Virus record (IMG/VR): IMGVR_UViG_3300022839_000077 | Span: 1 to 28,815 of that record | Source: a virus | DNA length: 28,815 nucleotides | Reading direction: 5' to 3' (one strand) | Part shown: in pieces, positions 28,641 to 28,815 of the stretch | Layout of the letters: every line of letters begins with the position of its first letter | Position numbering within the stretch: position 1 is the stretch's first letter | Notes under the pieces: model-generated | Seen by the model: the letters and a program-made list of their open reading frames with translations, nothing else | What the model was told of the DNA's origin: nothing | Database searches by the model: none | Position numbers and translations under genes: made by a program

Positions 28641-28810
28641 CGTTCCAACAAAAGCGCCGCCTAATCGTCCGCGTCGCATGGGCGCTGTGGGCTGCAATCG
28701 TGGTCGCCATAATCATAGACGGGAGCGCGCCTTGGGCCGCATACGGCGCATGCGTGTCTGTGACGTTTTACGGTGCGCTCTTGCATTATTGCTTCATGCA
28801 CGACGAATAA
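28637..28810 (+). CDS. Small membrane protein
   Basis: The 57-residue product starts at ATG 28637. A basic N-terminus (MTFQQKRRLIVR) precedes a first hydrophobic helix (VAWALWAAIVVAIIID), a short polar loop and a second one (AAYGACVSVTFYGALLHYCF). It looks like a two-helix inner-membrane protein. In phages such small proteins can be pinholin-, superinfection- or signalling-related; nothing here decides. Its TAA lies five bases before the end of the window. Confidence 0.65.
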   Translation: MTFQQKRRLIVRVAWALWAAIVVAIIIDGSAPWAAYGACVSVTFYGALLHYCFMHDE

Positions 28811-28815
28811 AAGCC

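Overview
The window reads as part of the genome of a tailed bacteriophage, or a prophage, with a GC-rich host, most likely an alphaproteobacterium. The basis is the terminase genes, a primase-polymerase/helicase, a phage exonuclease, a RusA-like resolvase, a Dcm methyltransferase, tight ATGA gene overlaps and several small phage-only families (DUF669-, DUF6197- and DUF6511-like). The host assignment is inferred from base composition and these families. No integrase, tRNA, rRNA, IS element or CRISPR array was seen, so lifestyle cannot be settled.

Layout. (A) 1-2289, minus strand: packaging genes. These are the small terminase subunit, an unknown protein, a large terminase gene that stops after its ATPase domain, a small virion-type protein and a cut-off gene. 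(B) 2290-3105: about 0.8 kb without a credible gene, with C-runs, an AT-rich island holding an IHF-consensus site, GC-rich tandem repeats and a long inverted repeat. It is a candidate packaging site. (C) 3106-3837, minus: a winged-helix-like protein. Next to it, 3947-4260, lie twelve copies of a 9-bp repeat in both orientations around an AT-rich/purine tract, a candidate replication origin. (D) 4398-11983, plus: a long operon of about 20 mostly unknown small genes. They form translationally coupled blocks separated by seven related stop-to-RBS stem-loops. (E) 12016-22528, minus, converging on D: the replication/recombination operon, headed by an HTH gene and ending with the prim-pol/helicase. 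(F) 22529-22780: divergent control region with two operator-like palindromes. (G) 22781-28810, plus: accessory genes including a coiled-coil repeat protein, an XRE repressor-like protein, duplicated broken mini-ORFs, a gene with two long internal inverted repeats, and a Dcm methyltransferase whose +1 frame looks like a second real protein.

How it fits together. Region E encodes a nearly self-contained replication set: prim-pol/helicase, SF2 helicase, DUF669 ssDNA-binding-like protein, RecA-fold ATPase, PD-(D/E)XK nuclease and RusA-like resolvase. This set could act at the repeat array of region C, whose initiator is unknown. The most unusual signals are the dual-coding methyltransferase locus, the repeated stem-loop cassettes of operon D, the 12-site origin-like array, the shortened large terminase and the inverted repeats inside 26496-26858.
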